Assembly (NCBI GenBank): GCA_030737875.1
Contig: CM060924.1
Span: 145,694,197-145,758,196, forward strand
Reading direction: 5' to 3'
DNA: 64,000 nt
Source: Allium sativum
Lineage: Eukaryota > Streptophyta > Magnoliopsida > Asparagales > Amaryllidaceae
Of the stretch, positions 1 through 12,336 are shown one piece after another (positions within the stretch are counted from its first letter, which is position 1; each line of letters starts with the position of its first letter). The notes below the pieces were generated by a model. The model did no database searches, had not been told where the DNA came from, and saw only the letters and a program-made list of their open reading frames with translations. Both the position numbers and the translations under genes were made by a program.

Positions 1-1370
1 AACTTGACAATACTAGTTTAAATTGATAGTTAAACATCGAATATCAATGAAAGATTATTAGACCTTTTTAATGTGTTGTTTCGAAGATACCGAGATGGGA
101 ACTAAACCCAAAACCACTTCGAATCAACGTTACGCTCGAAACTAATCTGCAAGGATAAAGATGGAGCATTGAAGACCATAGATCTTCATAAAATAGAAGA
201 ATCACTTAAAATCTCTAGCTGATTCCTAGAGATAATATATTGTGGTTCTGTCGTGACTGAAATCTATGGATTGCAAGGGCTACTCGCTACTGATCTATAG
301 GGCCATTCCGAGGATGTGGTAGAACGGTGCCTTCGGTTCATCCTGTTCCTGGATGACTTGTATGGATGAATATCTGACATAGTATTTCCTGAAAACTCAC
401 ATATGTTGATTTTTACAAATTCACCAAGTTTGGTGCTGGAGGTTCTCTTGCCTAACACCCAAAGTATATTTGTGGACGTCAAATAGTGATTTTAAGGATC
501 TGACAGTGTGGCATTCAAAGTGAATGGTGGCATGATGTTCTGAAAAAGTAAACGTGACCTCAAGCCTCATCAACCCGGAAATGACAGAAATCGGGCAGAC
601 AACATGGCTAGGTGGGTCATTCCAAAGCATGGTATATTTTTCGCCGATGTAGATAAAATTCATTTTTGTTCTTCTTCTTTCATTTCCGTATATCCTAGGA
701 ACGGTAATGTCTGTACCGACCGTTGGTGACAATATAGTCGATACACTCAAGTTAAATGAGTGGTCGGTCATGTGTAGTCGAGTTGAAAGATGTTCTTGTT
801 GAACCCCAGTGTATACCCTCTAGAGTACACTGATCGAAAGGTGGTCCCATACCTTGTCATAGTTGTAATCCATTCTCTAATAACCGCCCTATGGTTTTGA
901 TTTTATAATGAATATGTAGAGCATAAGATGCAAGCGTTCTACTAGACGGTTATTTATTTATGGTTTAATATCCCTGGATTTTGATATATCAAAAAAAAGT
1001 TTTGGGTTATAGTAAGGTAAAAACCGTTCGTGTTTGTGTGTGGGTTGGTCTTACTATTATCCTTTCCTTCAAAAGGGTTTTTTAAAGTTAAGCAACTTGT
1101 TTGTTACATGAATTTATCACTGAAAGTATTCCAGACTGATCCGGGTGAATTTTGCTTTGCTTTAAATGTGTTCGGGTCAGACCGAGTATACTATCTAGTT
1201 AGGTATCGCTTGGAGTGTCAGAAGAGGAGCTGGAGTCGAGATGTACACCCATATATACTGGTACTAGTTTATTCCGCTGTGTATATTGATTGATATAAAT
1301 GTATATTCTGATGTTGTAATATATATAGTTCTTTGGTATAAAGTATTTGGTGTATTATATTTTGTCCATT
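1..1370 (+). mobile_element. Diverged LTR fragment related to family A
   Basis: This stretch has no gene. Short landmarks follow those of the 3' half of the family A LTRs in the same order. The phrase GACTTGTATGGAT followed by a TCTGACAT box is near 357, and a GGTGCTGGAGG...TCTTGCCTAACACCC block near 433 resembles GGTGGCGGAG...TCTTGCTTAACAC at 9100. A CCGCTGTGTATATTGAT segment near 1273 resembles the pre-poly(A) part of A. The match is patchy, so this is a distant relative and not a copy of A. Neither LTR end can be placed: the left lies outside the window and the right fades near 1370. The weak open frames here are not genes. Confidence 0.5.
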
Positions 1371-1529
1371 TTGTTGTGAGTCTCTAATCTGATCTTCTTA
1401 TTCTTCTATTCTAATTTTTCTTTCTTTCTTATCTCACCCTATCATTTCTTTCTCCTAGATTTCTAGGTTTTCGATCCTTGAGTTTGGACATGAGATGTAT
1501 TAATGTTTGAATCCGAGTGTCGAATTTCC
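1371..1529. other. Unassigned pyrimidine-rich spacer
   Basis: AT- and pyrimidine-rich sequence between two LTR fragments. I see no gene or terminal repeat in it. Confidence 0.5.
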
Positions 1530-2072
1530 AAAGACGTTACAGTAGATAGTAGAAAATTAATACGAAAGCCTCTTGCTCGTCATCGCTCAGTAGCATCGTC
1601 CTCATCAAGATTAATCACCTGCTACTCAGTCTGCCCATCCAAAACCGGATGGACAGCCCAAGCTAATAAGAGAAAACATAAAACCTTGAGTCAGACAATA
1701 GTATTAATGAGGGATAAACAACAATCAAACATCATCAATAAAGTATATGAGAATATGCAGATTAATCAACAAATCTACCATCACACAAGATAAGAACCCA
1801 ACCCATCTTCCCTATATCTGACAGTGATAGCCTTTACATAAATGAAGTTGAAACCAACAATACATGGCAATCAGTTATCAACCATATACCATCCTAATCG
1901 ATATCGACATCTCCTAAGCACAAGCCCCGAAGGACAAAACCAACATCAAACAGGCACCCAAGAGATATCTCCTTCGACATCGAATAATCTACATAAGATG
2001 ATACAAGTAAAGTAATCATCATCCATGACTTTTTCTATCACCGCCAATCCTGTTTTGAAACCACCGTTTTTC
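1530..2072 (-). mobile_element. LTR fragment of the C/F group, left of the CACTA insertion
   Basis: The segment around 1580-1730 lines up with 36530-36690 and 60740-60900. All three carry a CTCAGTCTGC core, then AAACATAAAACC(C/T)TGAGT and then CAGT(A/C)TTA. The other two copies lie at the 3' end of minus-strand LTRs, so this piece is read the same way. Its terminal TG/CA is not visible. I infer that it joins the LTR sequence at 4376-5936 across the CACTA element, but the middle is too diverged to prove continuity. Confidence 0.5.
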
Positions 2073-2087
2073 CACAACAAGAAAAAC
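2073..2087 (+). repeat. CACTA left terminal inverted repeat
   Basis: CACAACAAGAAAAAC, with A in place of T at position 4 of the usual CACTA start. It pairs with 4361-4375. Confidence 0.8.
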
Positions 2088-3918
2088 CGCAAATAGCTGC
2101 AGATTTTAGAAGCAGTAAATTCCATCGCTAATTAGTGACGGATTTTCGTGGAATCTATAAGGGATATTATCTATTATTTTTTATTTCAATTTGTTCTAGA
2201 ATATTACCATCGACTTCCAATTTTCGTCGCTAAAACATAGCAAATTGCAGCGGCTTAGCATCACCATTTTTTCGGCGCTGATTTCCATTGCAAATTGAGA
2301 CAGTTTACCGTCTTTTATTTTTTGAAGTTATTTTGCAATTGGTTTTCAAGGGATTTGCAAGGGACTGGCATTCTTTCTCTTCATAAAATGTTTTAATTTT
2401 ATGTTTTACTAAGTAATTGGTAAGTAAAAATAAATTTTAAATAGATAATGTTAATAATAATATACTAATAACAAAAAATAAATAATTACTATTAACAGTA
2501 AATAAAGTTCAATAGTTATTATTGATTAATTAATAATTACTAAATAATTAAGAGGTAACAGTAATTAATAATATAGATTAATGAGTAATCTTCAATAATC
2601 AATGATTAATAAGTAATTTTTAATAATCAAGAAGTAAAATTTAGTACTAGTATCTATAATTCAATGATTATAATTGATAATTATGTTTAATACATATTAA
2701 TTCAAAAAATTAAAACTTTTGTATTTTCTAAATAAATATAAACTTTTGTAAGTTTTCATAATTTTAAACTAATATAAAATTTTGTAAAATATTCAAAATT
2801 CAAAAATTAGAAATTTTATAAATATTAAAGACTTCCGAAATTCAAATAATACAAACATTACCATACTAGTTATTATTTCCATGCCCATTTACAAGCTTTA
2901 AAATGTAATTATCTCCTCTCGCACATAGTAAGTGTTGAATATGTTTTCAATCATGTTGAATTAGTCAATAATTAAACATTAAACGTTATGTTTTTTGAAA
3001 AAAAAAACTAATTTTTATTGAACATATTTTTATTAATTGATGGTCCCGAGTCGATTTTAACTTTTATGAATTAAAATTACTATTATAATAAAGAACTAGT
3101 AAATAATTAATGGTCATGAGTCGATCATATCTCAAATCTCTTCTAGTTCGCCTATCTCTATCTACGTACACTTCAAAACCACTGTTTCTCTTCCACTTCA
3201 CCAACTCCTCTCTCACCAGCATTGCTCCCTAACCCAAATACGTGTACTTCTTCCAAAAGTCATGGAACGCCCAATGTAGACCATTTTTAATAATTAAGAT
3301 GTAATATTTATTACCTATGTTAGGGGGTATGGCGGGTATAGTCCCTCTGGTGAATTCATCTACACGATTGGAAGACAGATACAAAGGAACCTAATGAATT
3401 CATCCCTACGGATAATGGAAATTTTTCTGCAAATAACAGATTAGAATCATTAGTTGTAGACGAAGAAGCACCTCTGGTACCATCTTCAAGACTTTTTTAT
3501 GTTGGGAGATCAAAGACGGCCGCCCAATAACCCATGATTTAATATTCAGAAGAACCACCATACTCAGTCACATTGCTTTACTCAGTCACAGCGTAAAAGG
3601 TACCATCTTCAAGAAAGTTTCACGTTTGCTTGTCCGTTTGCCGTCGTCATCTTCGTAAATTGATTGGCTATGTTAGGATTTACTTTGGTGTAAATATGAT
3701 GATATGTCGTTTTAGTTTGTTAATGGATGGCATGTGCTTGTATATGGGATGATGTTAGCATGAATAGTTTTTTTCTTCATAATTCAGCTTGGTGTATGGA
3801 TTGATGAAGTATTATGGATGATCTTTTTTGTATATGATCGGCAATTTTTTTTGTTTTTTTTTGTTATGCTATATATTTTAGTGTTTATAGTTGAATGATA
3901 GTAGTTAGATATAGATAC

Positions 3919-3945
3919 ACACACATGTGTATGTGTATGTGTGTG

Positions 3946-3979
<34 letters not shown>

Positions 3980-3980
3980 C
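3919..3980 (+). repeat. TG/TA compound microsatellite
   Basis: ACACACAC, then a run of TG dinucleotides, then a run of TA dinucleotides, inside the CACTA element. Confidence 0.9.
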
Positions 3981-4360
3981 AGATTAGAAAAGGATTACCG
4001 ACAGATTACAAACAGATGAAGCTAGATAAAATGTTCATCAACATTAAAATCTGTCGCTAATCCCTTGGCAATTAGTAAGGATTTGCCAACGCCTTTTATA
4101 AATAATAATTTATTAAAAATTACTTATTCATCAGTAAATAGTCGGTAAAAAATTAAAATTAATTTAATAAATAAAATTATATTTTTATTATATAAATAGT
4201 AAAGTGACGGAAAATTGTCGGAAAACTCATGCTATAATCCGTTGCTAAATCTGACACAATTACCGCCATTGTTTTACCGACCACCAAGTTATACAGGAAA
4301 TCCATCGCTAATGCCAATATAGCAATGGATTTGAAGCAGATATTGTCGTCGCTATATGTT

Positions 4361-4375
4361 GTTTTTCTTGTAGTG
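4361..4375 (-). repeat. CACTA right terminal inverted repeat
   Basis: GTTTTTCTTGTAGTG, whose complement begins CACTACAAG. It is the partner of 2073-2087. Confidence 0.85.
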
Positions 4376-4814
4376 TTAGTATGACTGGCTCAACGCCTTG
4401 CCGTCCGTCAAGAGCTAATGGTAAACTCCGGCTTTAGCAAAACTCCATATGCCATCGTTCTCGTATCTAAGCTCGTCGTGCTTCCCAGGGTACTCGACAA
4501 ACCACTTCTAATCTTTCGGGCGTCCCCATTATAACACTGCTTTGAGTTCGCTAAAACCTATGACAATGGTAATCCCTCCGCCTTCAGTATCTCTAGCCAT
4601 CCAACCTAATGAGTGTTCATAAGCTCAAGCAACTTCTCGAGCACCATTATCCACGAACTCACAACCTTGAGTTGTCTTCACTTCATTGCATTACGACGAT
4701 CAACGAACACTTCACAACACTTTGAACATTCCGACTTCAATTCACTTCGAAGCCACAACCACCATCGAGCCGAAAACAAAAGTCATTTGGTCAGTATTCG
4801 ATTCATAGCATTTC

Positions 4815-4900
4815 AGCCCGACTCATCAGGTCACAAATGACCCGACTCATCAGGTCACAAATGACCCGACTCATCAGGTCACAATTAACCAGACACATCA
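4815..4900. repeat. 24-bp tandem array
   Basis: Three to four copies of a unit built on GACCCGACTCATCAGGTCAC. It runs straight into the 29-bp array to its right. Confidence 0.85.
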
Positions 4901-5200
4901 GGTCAAAATCGACCTGATCTGACTCTTTGGGTCAAAAACGACCTGACCTGACTCTCTGGGTAAAAACGACCTGACCTGCCTCTCTACGTAAAAAACAACC
5001 TGACCTGACTCTCTGGGTCAAAATGACCTGACCTGACTTTTTGGGTCAAAAACGACCTGACCTGACTCTTTGGGTCAAAAACAACCTGACCTGACTCTTC
5101 GGGTCAAAAATGGCCTGACCTGACTTTCTGGGTCAAAAATTACCTGACCTGACCTGACTCTCTGGGTCAAAAATGATCTGACTTGACTTTCTGGGTCAAA
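4901..5200 (-). repeat. 29-bp tandem array carrying W-box cores
   Basis: The unit is close to CCTGACTCTCTGGGTCAAAA plus about nine more bases. The GGTCAA (minus-strand TTGACC) core occurs at 4901, 4930, 5016, 5044, 5073, 5102, 5131, 5165 and 5193, giving mostly 28-29 bp spacing. TTGACC matches the W-box bound by plant WRKY factors. On the LTR's own sense strand the array lies downstream of the TATA box, in the leader. Confidence 0.85.
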
Positions 5201-5903
5201 AACGGCCTGATTTGACTTTTTTGAGCAATAAGCCATTCGACCCATCCAAAAACGTCCCGACTCCAAATCTGACCACTCTATCTCCAATATCGAGCAATCA
5301 ACCACCAAACGACAACATCGATGCAAACAACTCACCCAAACTGTCCAATTCAGTTATCAACAATTTATGAAATCACCAACAACACTTAAACGAAAACTAT
5401 ACGTCATACAACCATATAAAACTCACCAAATCATGATAAATAAATGGGTAAACAAAATAGTGGATCTAAACTTGCATATACCTATGATTTAACATAAGAA
5501 TTACCGGTTTAACTTGCTAGATTATATCCAATGGTGAAAATATACTTACCATGATGTAGATCTAGGTGAAAATGACTAGAAATGATGAAAATAAGATCAA
5601 ATAGCCCATATAATTGATTGAATCCGTGTGAGAGATATGCTTATCACTCGACAATTCTTCAAAATAACTTGAGACACTAAATTCCTAATCTTGATAGCGA
5701 AGAACACACTTCAAACCTCTCGATTTGATGAGATCTTCCTTCACTTGAAGTAGATCTGGCATCCTTTTATGTAGATCTTCAACCTTCTAACATAGATCTA
5801 GAATTTCAATGCAGGAAAGATGTATTTATTGAATAAGGAGGATCACGAGCTCAACCAAATGAGAGAATGAAGAAAGTAAACTATTTTTCATGCCTCTATC
5901 CCC

Positions 5904-5911
5904 TATTTATA
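5904..5911 (-). promoter_or_regulatory. TATA box of LTR F
   Basis: The complement reads TATAAATA followed by GGGG. The equivalent place in LTR D (complement of 62751-62760) reads TATAACTAGG. Confidence 0.6.
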
Positions 5912-5936
5912 GCCTCTAGCCAGCCCACTAATGTGT

Positions 5937-5941
5937 CACAC
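5937..5941. repeat. Target-site duplication CACAC, left copy
   Basis: CACAC directly precedes the first family A LTR, and the same five bases follow the third LTR at 29214-29218. LTR F sequence continues across the gap, so the whole array behaves as one insertion. Confidence 0.9.
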
Positions 5942-6346
5942 CGTAACGATTCAGAATTTTTAACCAATTTAAAGTTGGAATTTTATCACATAATTTGAAT
6001 TTAATTTTGAATTTGACATACATTTATATGGTTTAGAATATTTAATAATTTTGATAAGCTATATAATAGATTTTACTTGAATTATAAATGAGAATGATTA
6101 TTAATAAGTTTGGATTTATTGATACTATTTGTCGTTTGATTGGATTTGTCAAACCACAATATGAACTAGTAGCGTTAGAACTAAGTGTTGTCCTTAGTTT
6201 TCATAGCATTTTAAAGGAAATGCTACAAAAAGATCACTTTCCCTCCTTAAGACAAGTGTAAGGACACTTGTATTTTTGCATGCCTCCTTTCATGCAAGTT
6301 TTACACTTGCCCTTTATGTGTCATTACCTCCTTAACCCTCTATTCC

Positions 6347-6354
6347 TATATAAG
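6347..6354 (+). promoter_or_regulatory. TATA box, family A LTR 1
   Basis: TATATAAG in a CCTATATAAGGAGG context, conserved in all three LTRs. A pyrimidine-rich leader (TTCTTCTCTTCATCTTCTTC) follows. Confidence 0.7.
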
Positions 6355-6631
6355 GAGGCCTTTCCTCCACTTTTTAACCATTCCACTCCATTTTCTTCTC
6401 TTCATCTTCTTCTTGAAGCTTATGGCCATGGTTTCCATGGCATAAGTCTTCTTATTTTCCACCACCGCCTTACCGAAGTTCGTCATCCTCCTCCTCCTCC
6501 TCTTATAATATATAGAGAGAGAAAGATTAGTATATATTATATAATATATATTTTGGTGAAGTAGCGCTGAAATACTGTCCGATGATTCGCTCACTAGGCT
6601 CGCCTACCGTGAATATTTGGAAAGCTGTTAG

Positions 6632-6640
6632 GTGAGAACT
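6632..6640 (+). promoter_or_regulatory. Candidate splice donor in LTR leader
   Basis: TTAG|GTGAGAACT lies 285 bp after the TATA box. It is conserved at 13031 and 19169 and in the related nested LTR (complement, near 26101). Confidence 0.4.
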
Positions 6641-9600
6641 CTTTAACCGCAATTTATATATTTAATTAGTGGTTAGACTAATTTAAATATAGTGATGAAT
6701 TATTTGTGGTTAATGATGATTGACATTTGTTGTGATGGATGATGGATGCATAGTTTAGAACAGACACTATTAAGCGTTAGTGTTATAACGCTTGTTCACA
6801 ATTATCATTTATTAAATTATGTTGATGATGGTTGCTATGGATGTTTAAATGGTTGTTGATGTTGTTTTGCACACACTATGACATAACAATTATGGTATCA
6901 CAATGGTGATTGACAAATCTCCTTCGTAATTAGAAGCAATATCATTATTGAATTTGAAGGTTAATAATTTGGAAAGACCATATGTATGAATTCATATACA
7001 TATTGATAAAGTCCACTAGATGATTAAATAAATACCGGAACATTCTAGGATGACAGAGCGGATAGTGTCTAGGCTTGGGTTTGGAAATAATGTTTCCTGC
7101 TCTCCCTGGCTATCTCTAACTGATCCGACGAATGGGATGGTTAATTTGAAGTTATTTGAATTTAGAAATGAATTGGAATTTGATTTATTAAGTAAAAAAA
7201 ATTAGTAGAATTTTAGAACCAAAATAATTTGGAAAGTAAATTTAAATGATTTTAAAAGGGTTATATAAGGATATAATGGTTTTCTAATATATTTTGAAGT
7301 ATCGTAGAATAATGGTTATTATGGTCAAAATAGAGCTTGTCGCATAACAGCAATTTTTGTATTTTAGATGCAAACTTTAAATTCTTATAACTTTGGCAAT
7401 CTAAATCGGATTTCCACAAAACGAAACACTTTTGATTTCCATTAACAAGAACTTTCAAATGAGTGAAAGCATATTTTAAATTCGAGTTATAATTTTCAAG
7501 TTATGTTTGAAACGCTTTTTGGAACTGGTCGATGTAAGAACAATTATTGTCCATAACTATAAATAGCTATTTTTAAATGTTTTAAGAATATGAAAAAAAT
7601 TGTAAAATCATTACAGATTATGAAAAGTCGTTTTGAATTGTAAAGTTTAACTTTTGGCTAAGATAAATGATATTTTGACCAAAATAATTAAGATAACAGT
7701 TTTGTAACACTTTTTGAAACGCTATTATAATGCTTTCTTTGAAAACAATCTATTTTGAAGTTTTAACCCGTAAAATATCTTCTGAGCTATAAGTCATGAT
7801 TTAGGGAATGTTTTCAAAGGATTAAAAGCATTGGAAATATTTTAGATGGAATTTAAATTGATTTATTTAATATTAAAACGGGTTTTCTAATTTTAAATAA
7901 TTGGATATGGTTGAAGATAAATCTTCGGATGTTTGATAAATTCGGTAGATGACGACTCTTACTATTTGAGGAATTTAAAATGTAGTTCACCATTATTCCG
8001 TTTATAGTGTGAGTTGGATATCGAGATTAATATTAAGTATAAGTTGATGGTATTTCTACCCAGAGATAATGTCAAAGAGTTGGATAAATCTTTTCAGTAA
8101 GATATGGGTTTCCCAATTTGATTGGGATAAGTTGGATAGAAATAATCTTCAGATATTTAATATGACATTCTTTGGTGTAAACATATACTATTTGAGGAAT
8201 TTGGAAGATATTATTATTATATCGTTATTCCACTTATAGTATTCGTTGATGATGGGAATTGATATCGAATATAAGTAGATACAATTTTTGTGTAACTTAT
8301 GTTCAATATCGATTATTTGGGTTTCATCGTGAATCATATCTTCAGTAATATCATTCTTGAAGCCCATTGAGTTGTGGAAATTCATATCGTAAATTGGGAT
8401 TTAATCAAACCTTTGATTTGAGAAAATTAAAAATAAGAAATTGGAAACCAAGTATAATTATTTAGTTAAGATTAAAGAATTGAATGTTGGAAAATCGATT
8501 TAATTGGAAACTATGGTTGAAAATGGACTGAAGGATTTTCAAAGGAAACTGGGTTTTGATAACGAGTTATCAAATGGAAAATTAATCAAGGCTTTGAGGC
8601 TAAATTATCTTTGATTTAAGGGATGTGTTGTAAAAGAGAAAGGTCAAATATGGATTTTGTTATTATTTTGAGAATTGATTTACAAAAACTTAATTTAACA
8701 AAATCCAAGATGGAAGGAGATTTGGTTGAAAGCCTTTGTGTTACGTAATTCTATTTTTTTAAATTGCGCCTATTATTTGGAAAGACCGGGATCGAATGTA
8801 TGTCTGAAAACCATTCCAAGTAATAATACAACGTTGTGGAACAATTGAAGATACCGAAGACATTATTGAAGACCACGACCCTTTATATCGTAATGATGAC
8901 TTGCTGAAAGTCTCAAGTGGGTAGCTCCCTTTTACAGATGGATTTTATATCAGCTAAGTGGAAAGAATCCCAAACATATGTTAAGGAAATCCGGACTTAC
9001 GGTTTAGTTCATACCTAGAACGGACTTGTATGGATTGTGTGTCTGACATTGTAATTGACTGCGTAGCACTGATCTCTGTTAAATATATATCTGTTTGGTG
9101 GCGGAGAATTTATTCTCTTGCTTAACACTCTTCTTTAAGATATATGAGCTTAGAGGTTATATATCGATAGAAATCAGTGATGCGTTGTAAATGGACAATG
9201 TGGCATAGTTAAGTATGTGATGAGCTATGGATGATTGAAGCATGGCTTATTTAAGCGTAGCTTTGTGTATATCGGGATCTCGGCAAGCCTCACACCCCGA
9301 TAAATGGCCAAAATAGGAAGAAATGCAGCAGGGTTATGGGGTGTTGTCTCCTTCTAGATAAAAGGTTTACTTGTTATAGAGTCCAGGTATTAACCTATAT
9401 GGTAAAAGCATCTACTTTTTTGGTTGTTGTTAGCGCGCGCTCGGAAAGGTCAGTAACGACCGGGAGATGACATACTCGGGCATACTCTAAGTTACCCAGT
9501 AAAGGGGTAACCCGGCCTTGTGCTGGCATAAGGAGCATCACTGTTGATCCTCGGACATCCCTCTAGAGGTGTTCAAAATTCGGTTCGAAAGGAAGTAACA

Positions 9601-10368
9601 TTTCCTGGTCATTGTTGGAAACCCAATCTCCGTTATGAGCCCGTACGATTTTGATTGTATACCATACGTTAGTACAGTATATGGTACCTATGCTGGCTAG
9701 GATTTATACATTTACTTTCGAAATTGTTTTCACGCTATATTATAGTATTGAAAGAGGATTTTCACGTATCAAGCATTTTTGACTGCATAAGGAGAAACCT
9801 TGCCCATGTGTGCGTTTGCATTTTGTGTGTGCCGCGAGACCATATGTTAGTTTCGTTTTTCAAAATAATCATTGTGAATTTCTATGCATGGTATTCACAT
9901 AGAGTAAACCCGTTTCGCATTAACTGCGTGGTCCGATGAATTACCTAACTTTAAAATAAACCTTAAAAACAACTGTTTTGAGTTCTCACACCAGTCCCGT
10001 GATTGACCTGGAGTTTATTGTTCCCACACCTAAACTCTGGGTGACCATAATTTTTACACGGGCAGCCTAGCAGTTTGGTTCGCAGATTTAGCCTTGGAAT
10101 TAGTTGGAGCAGGATTCTGGTTTTAGCTTGAGCTATTATGTCTTGGAGCATTCGCATTCTTCCGCTGAGTTTGGTATCTTTTCTGCTGTGTAACTGATGT
10201 ACTCTGATGTACCTCATGCAACTCTGATGTAATATTATTTTAATGATAATGGAAAAGTTCTTTTTATTTTGTGCAAATGTGTAAGTGCCCCTAATAATCC
10301 GTCTTTATGAACGGTTTAAGTTGGTTTATTACCGGCGAAAACCATGCAAAAAGCCAAGTCGTTACATT

Positions 10369-10380
10369 TGGTATCAGAGC
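10369..10380 (+). promoter_or_regulatory. Primer-binding site (initiator Met tRNA)
   Basis: TGGTATCAGAGC, two bases after the LTR end, is complementary to the 3' end of plant initiator methionine tRNA. Confidence 0.9.
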
Positions 10381-12323
10381 TTTGGTTTATACAAAGCTAT
10401 GGGGTACGACACATTTGAAAAAAAGGAAAGACTCATCAGAGTTATAATATCTCATTAGAGATAGAGTTAGTAATGCCCTAGAATGAGATTATAGAGTATT
10501 ATATTTGAGAGAGCGTATTTGAAAATATGAAATGAGTTTAGGAAAGCTTATATTTTAAGAAAGAAACATATATTGGAAATATATGGTTAATTATAACCTG
10601 GATACTTAATCAAACGATTAAGGTTAAGTTTACATTTTGTGATTATAGTTACATAAAAAATAATTATTATAGCATGGTAATTAAGCCCCTTCCACGGATC
10701 AGGAAAGTGATCCAAGTACAAATGCCTTTTTGATTTAATGTCACTATTGGGTAACATTTCAAAATATCGATAAACTTGGGTCAAATTTGTTAAAGTAACT
10801 AATCAATATGGTTAGAAATTAAAAATTAGAATTTGAGTATTGTATTCGATGTTGAGGTTGGACTATCGAGTATAAGAAAATTTTGAATATACGCCTAGCT
10901 AACGTATATATGAAGTCTTAAGTATACTAGATAGATATAGAATCACACTCTAGTTGCTCGAAGATGATTTTGTTGATGACTGCAGCATCATCAGTATGTA
11001 TTTTCGAGTTTTGAAACTGGGATGACTATATGATTCCGATTAAAACATCAATATATACTTAAACCCATTTAGATAAGTGTTCGAATTTTTTTAGTAAATT
11101 GATGTGAACTTAAATAAAAAAGTGAAAATTTGATTGGGTTATAAGAATTATACCTGGTAAACTTGTTAGTAAGGGATAAGCCAGTGAAGAGTTTTGAGAA
11201 GGTTCATTTGTGATTATATATATATATAAGGGCTTTGAAAAGATGTATAATTTGAAAACTCAAATCAAAATTTTGAGTAAGAATTGGCAGTTACTTTGGA
11301 ATTGATTTTGTAAGAATATATTTTGAATCTAAGGAAAAAGATCTTTGAAAATATTTGGAAATTAAAAATTTGAGCATGGACATCTTGTGATTGGGATTTC
11401 TCAGTTGATTAAAATACGTTTACGCAAAGTTGTAATTTACACAAGCAATCCAAATATAGAAAAGGTAGTTTGGAAAACAATTTAAAGGCTATGTTGGAAT
11501 TAATTAATCAGGATATTTTATAATTAGTCTTTCCCAAATAATTAAATTTAAAATGAAAATATCTTGAGAATTCAGTTTCACAATATGACTATAAGATATT
11601 TGATGATATTTTGGTTTAAGGACCACGGTGGTTAAAGATGTTAATAAAAATATATCCAAATGGTTTCTCTAAAATTTGAAGGAAATAAGTTATGTAACCT
11701 TGAATTTGGAATAATTAATGAGAATAACAAAAACTATATAAGGAATTAAAATATCGGATTATCGACAATTTTGGACAGATGATAATTTATAAGTATATTG
11801 TGGTTAACAAAAGGAACTGTTTAAGTAGGCATGAGTACCTTGTGAATTAAGTTTCACAATTTGATTAAAGGAAATTTGGCATGCGGGAATAGTAAGAAGA
11901 AATTACTTAAACTAAAACATTTAGACAAGCTAAGTTCGAAGATGATCAAGTTTTTCATGTAATGAATAATAGTCAAGTTTGGAGAATTGAAAAGGAATAA
12001 GTTTCATAATCATTATATTTGCAAGATAAGATCTGAGAGAATAAATTTATAACTCTGAATTTTCTTGAAGGAGGTAAATGGTTGAGTATAAGTAATTGGC
12101 CCAGTAAATGATGAATCGAATATAATGGGTGATTGGAAGATATCGTTGGAAGACAAGTAAATATGGTTATCCATAAATATGTGTGTTAGAATATTCTACC
12201 TGGTATATCCATTATGAGAACGAGGAGCTTTGGTATAAAGAATTTTAATTTTGTGTTTGAAAATTTACAAGTTGTAAAACGAGTAATTGCGATTCCCTTT
12301 ACTTTTTGAGAACAAAATGTTTT

Positions 12324-12336
12324 AAGGGGGGGTGAA
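12324..12336 (+). promoter_or_regulatory. Polypurine tract before LTR 2
   Basis: AAGGGGGGGTGAA directly before the LTR start. It would prime plus-strand synthesis. Confidence 0.8.

Larger units (their letters stand above)
2073..4375. mobile_element. Non-autonomous CACTA (EnSpm-like) DNA transposon, 2.3 kb
   Basis: The left end reads CACAACAAGAAAAAC and the right end is the reverse complement of CACTACAAGAAAAAC, which is the plant CACTA terminal repeat with one mismatch. Copies of the subterminal motif CCATCGCTAAT / ATCTGTCGCTAA sit inside both ends, as expected for this superfamily. The 3-bp flanks are TTC and TTA, so the duplication has decayed or the end is off by a base. No transposase frame is present. 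The interior is AT-rich and holds a TG/TA microsatellite, so movement would need a transposase made elsewhere. Confidence 0.85.
4376..5936 (-). mobile_element. LTR F, middle portion (minus strand)
   Basis: From about 5450 onward this matches 62330-62790 in LTR D base for base over long runs, for example TTGATTGAATCCGTGTGAGA. On the minus strand it contains a TATA box (complement of 5904-5911) and a GTAAGT donor-like site near 5549, both at the same places as in LTR D. It stops at the CACAC target duplication and resumes at 29219 beyond the family A array. The part from 4376 to about 5340 has no match in D and contains two tandem arrays. Confidence 0.75.
5942..10366 (+). repeat. Family A LTR copy 1 (4425 bp)
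   Basis: It starts CGTAACGATTCAG and ends TCGTTACA, with a TATA box about 400 bp in. The poly(A) region is probably near 10200-10260, where a T/A-rich tract follows a GATGTAATATTATTTTAATG segment. The open frames inside (for example 6268-6564 and 9963-10217) recur only as decayed sequence in the other copies and match no family. Confidence 0.88.
10367..12336 (+). mobile_element. Family A internal domain 1 (1970 bp, non-coding)
   Basis: It begins TTTGGTATCAGAGC and ends AAGGGGGGGTGAA. Stop codons crowd all six frames, and I recognise no gag zinc knuckle, DTGA protease, YMDD-type reverse transcriptase or integrase motif. The sequence before the polypurine tract (TTTTTGAGAACAAAATG) resembles the end of Ty3/gypsy elements, which place a 'gaggacgaaat' phrase there. 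Confidence 0.8.

Noticed and set aside
1503..1793. 96-residue plus-strand frame
   Set aside because: It lies antisense in an LTR fragment whose other copies (36530, 60740) do not keep the frame.
4815..5200. CRISPR-like regular repeats
   Set aside because: Units are contiguous, degenerate and without unique spacers, in a plant LTR. An ordinary tandem array.
6268..6594. Overlapping frames (82-98 residues), recurring at 12692 and 18826
   Set aside because: They lie across the TATA box and leader of the family A LTR, occur on both strands and are disrupted differently in each copy. Not a conserved protein.
10369..10380. Part of a tRNA gene
   Set aside because: Only 12 bases match the tRNA 3' end and the place is right after an LTR, so this is a primer-binding site.
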